From Ignatzschineria sp. (GTDB lineage: Bacteria > Pseudomonadota > Gammaproteobacteria > Cardiobacteriales > Wohlfahrtiimonadaceae), in assembly GCA_030151245.1 (NCBI GenBank), contig JASLEF010000183.1, positions 1 to 7,057 of the forward strand: a stretch of DNA of 7,057 bases, given 5' to 3'. The position numbers and the translations under genes are program-made. The number at the start of each line of letters is the position of its first letter. The stretch's first letter is position 1. Of the stretch, positions 6,972 through 7,057 are shown piece by piece. The notes below the pieces were generated by a model, which worked only from the letters and a program-made list of their open reading frames with translations, searched no databases and was not told the origin of the DNA.

Positions 6972-7057
6972 TTATTCGGGAAGATTATTAAATATTTTCA
7001 TTAAAATGGCATTTAGTGAATCAATATCTTCCTCGGGAATACCTTCCAAACTTTTGG
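6972..7057 (-). CDS. MarR-family-like regulator, C-terminal fragment
   Basis: On the minus strand the sequence is open from the right edge for 27 full codons to TAA (complement of 6972-6974). The translated end contains LEGIPEEDIDSLNAILMKIF followed by NNLPE. This resembles the last dimerisation helix of MarR-family regulators, which often reads as a leucine-rich helix after a 'hxGLSEEE' turn and ends in 'L.KhhxNL'. Only the tail is visible, so target and ligand are unknown. It faces the operon convergently and probably marks the right border of the accessory locus. The plus-strand reading of the same bases lacks a ribosome-binding site and looks like a shadow. Confidence 0.5.
   Translation of the reverse strand, partial: KSLEGIPEEDIDSLNAILMKIFNNLPE

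Noticed and set aside
138..7008. CATTAAAAT shared near both ends of the cassette (138-146 and about 7000-7008) as attachment repeats
   Set aside because: It is only 9 bp, AT-rich, inside coding sequence at both places, and no integrase is present.
6934..7057. Plus-strand open frame beginning at ATG 6934
   Set aside because: There is no Shine-Dalgarno, and the opposite strand gives a much more protein-like sequence (MarR-type C-terminal helix).

Overview
The window is an accessory defence-type locus in an AT-rich bacterial chromosome (GC in the high thirties per cent by eye). It sits between fragments of two ordinary chromosomal genes. The left edge carries the last 40 codons of what looks like a YheT-family alpha/beta hydrolase (GGHCGF motif). 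The right edge carries the last 27 codons, on the minus strand, of what looks like a MarR-family regulator. Both families, the Shine-Dalgarno usage and the codon pattern fit a proteobacterium, perhaps a low-GC gammaproteobacterium; the genus cannot be fixed from this sequence.

Layout. 1-124: hydrolase C-terminus (+). 119-994: WYL-domain transcriptional regulator (-) of the BrxR/CapW type, which overlaps the hydrolase end tail to tail by 6 bp. 995-1299: divergent regulatory region with a perfect 14-bp inverted repeat (1220-1250) close to a possible promoter. 1300-6920: a tight four-gene operon (+). It encodes a small Toprim-domain protein (267 aa, TTG start behind a perfect Shine-Dalgarno), an SMC/MukB-like ATPase (956 aa), a MukF/MksF/JetA-like kleisin (459 aa) and a MukE/MksE/JetB-like KITE protein (193 aa). 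Junctions are an 11-bp overlap, a 3-bp gap and an 8-bp overlap. 6921-6971: short convergent gap with three GATC sites. 6972-7057: MarR-like C-terminus (-).

Interpretation. The four operon proteins match the parts list of Wadjet (JetABCD) and MksBEFG: an SMC motor, a kleisin, a KITE subunit and a Toprim nuclease. Characterised Wadjet systems recognise and cut circular plasmid DNA after loop extrusion. By analogy this locus is probably an anti-plasmid or anti-mobile-element condensin, kept under control by the divergent WYL regulator. It departs from the textbook form in several ways: the gene order is D-C-A-B instead of A-B-C-D, the Toprim protein is much shorter than usual JetD, and the ATPase has a GNNNRGKT Walker A and a QSGGTTS signature. 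It is best read as a divergent Wadjet/Mks-like variant. Homology calls rest on motif reading, not on database searches.
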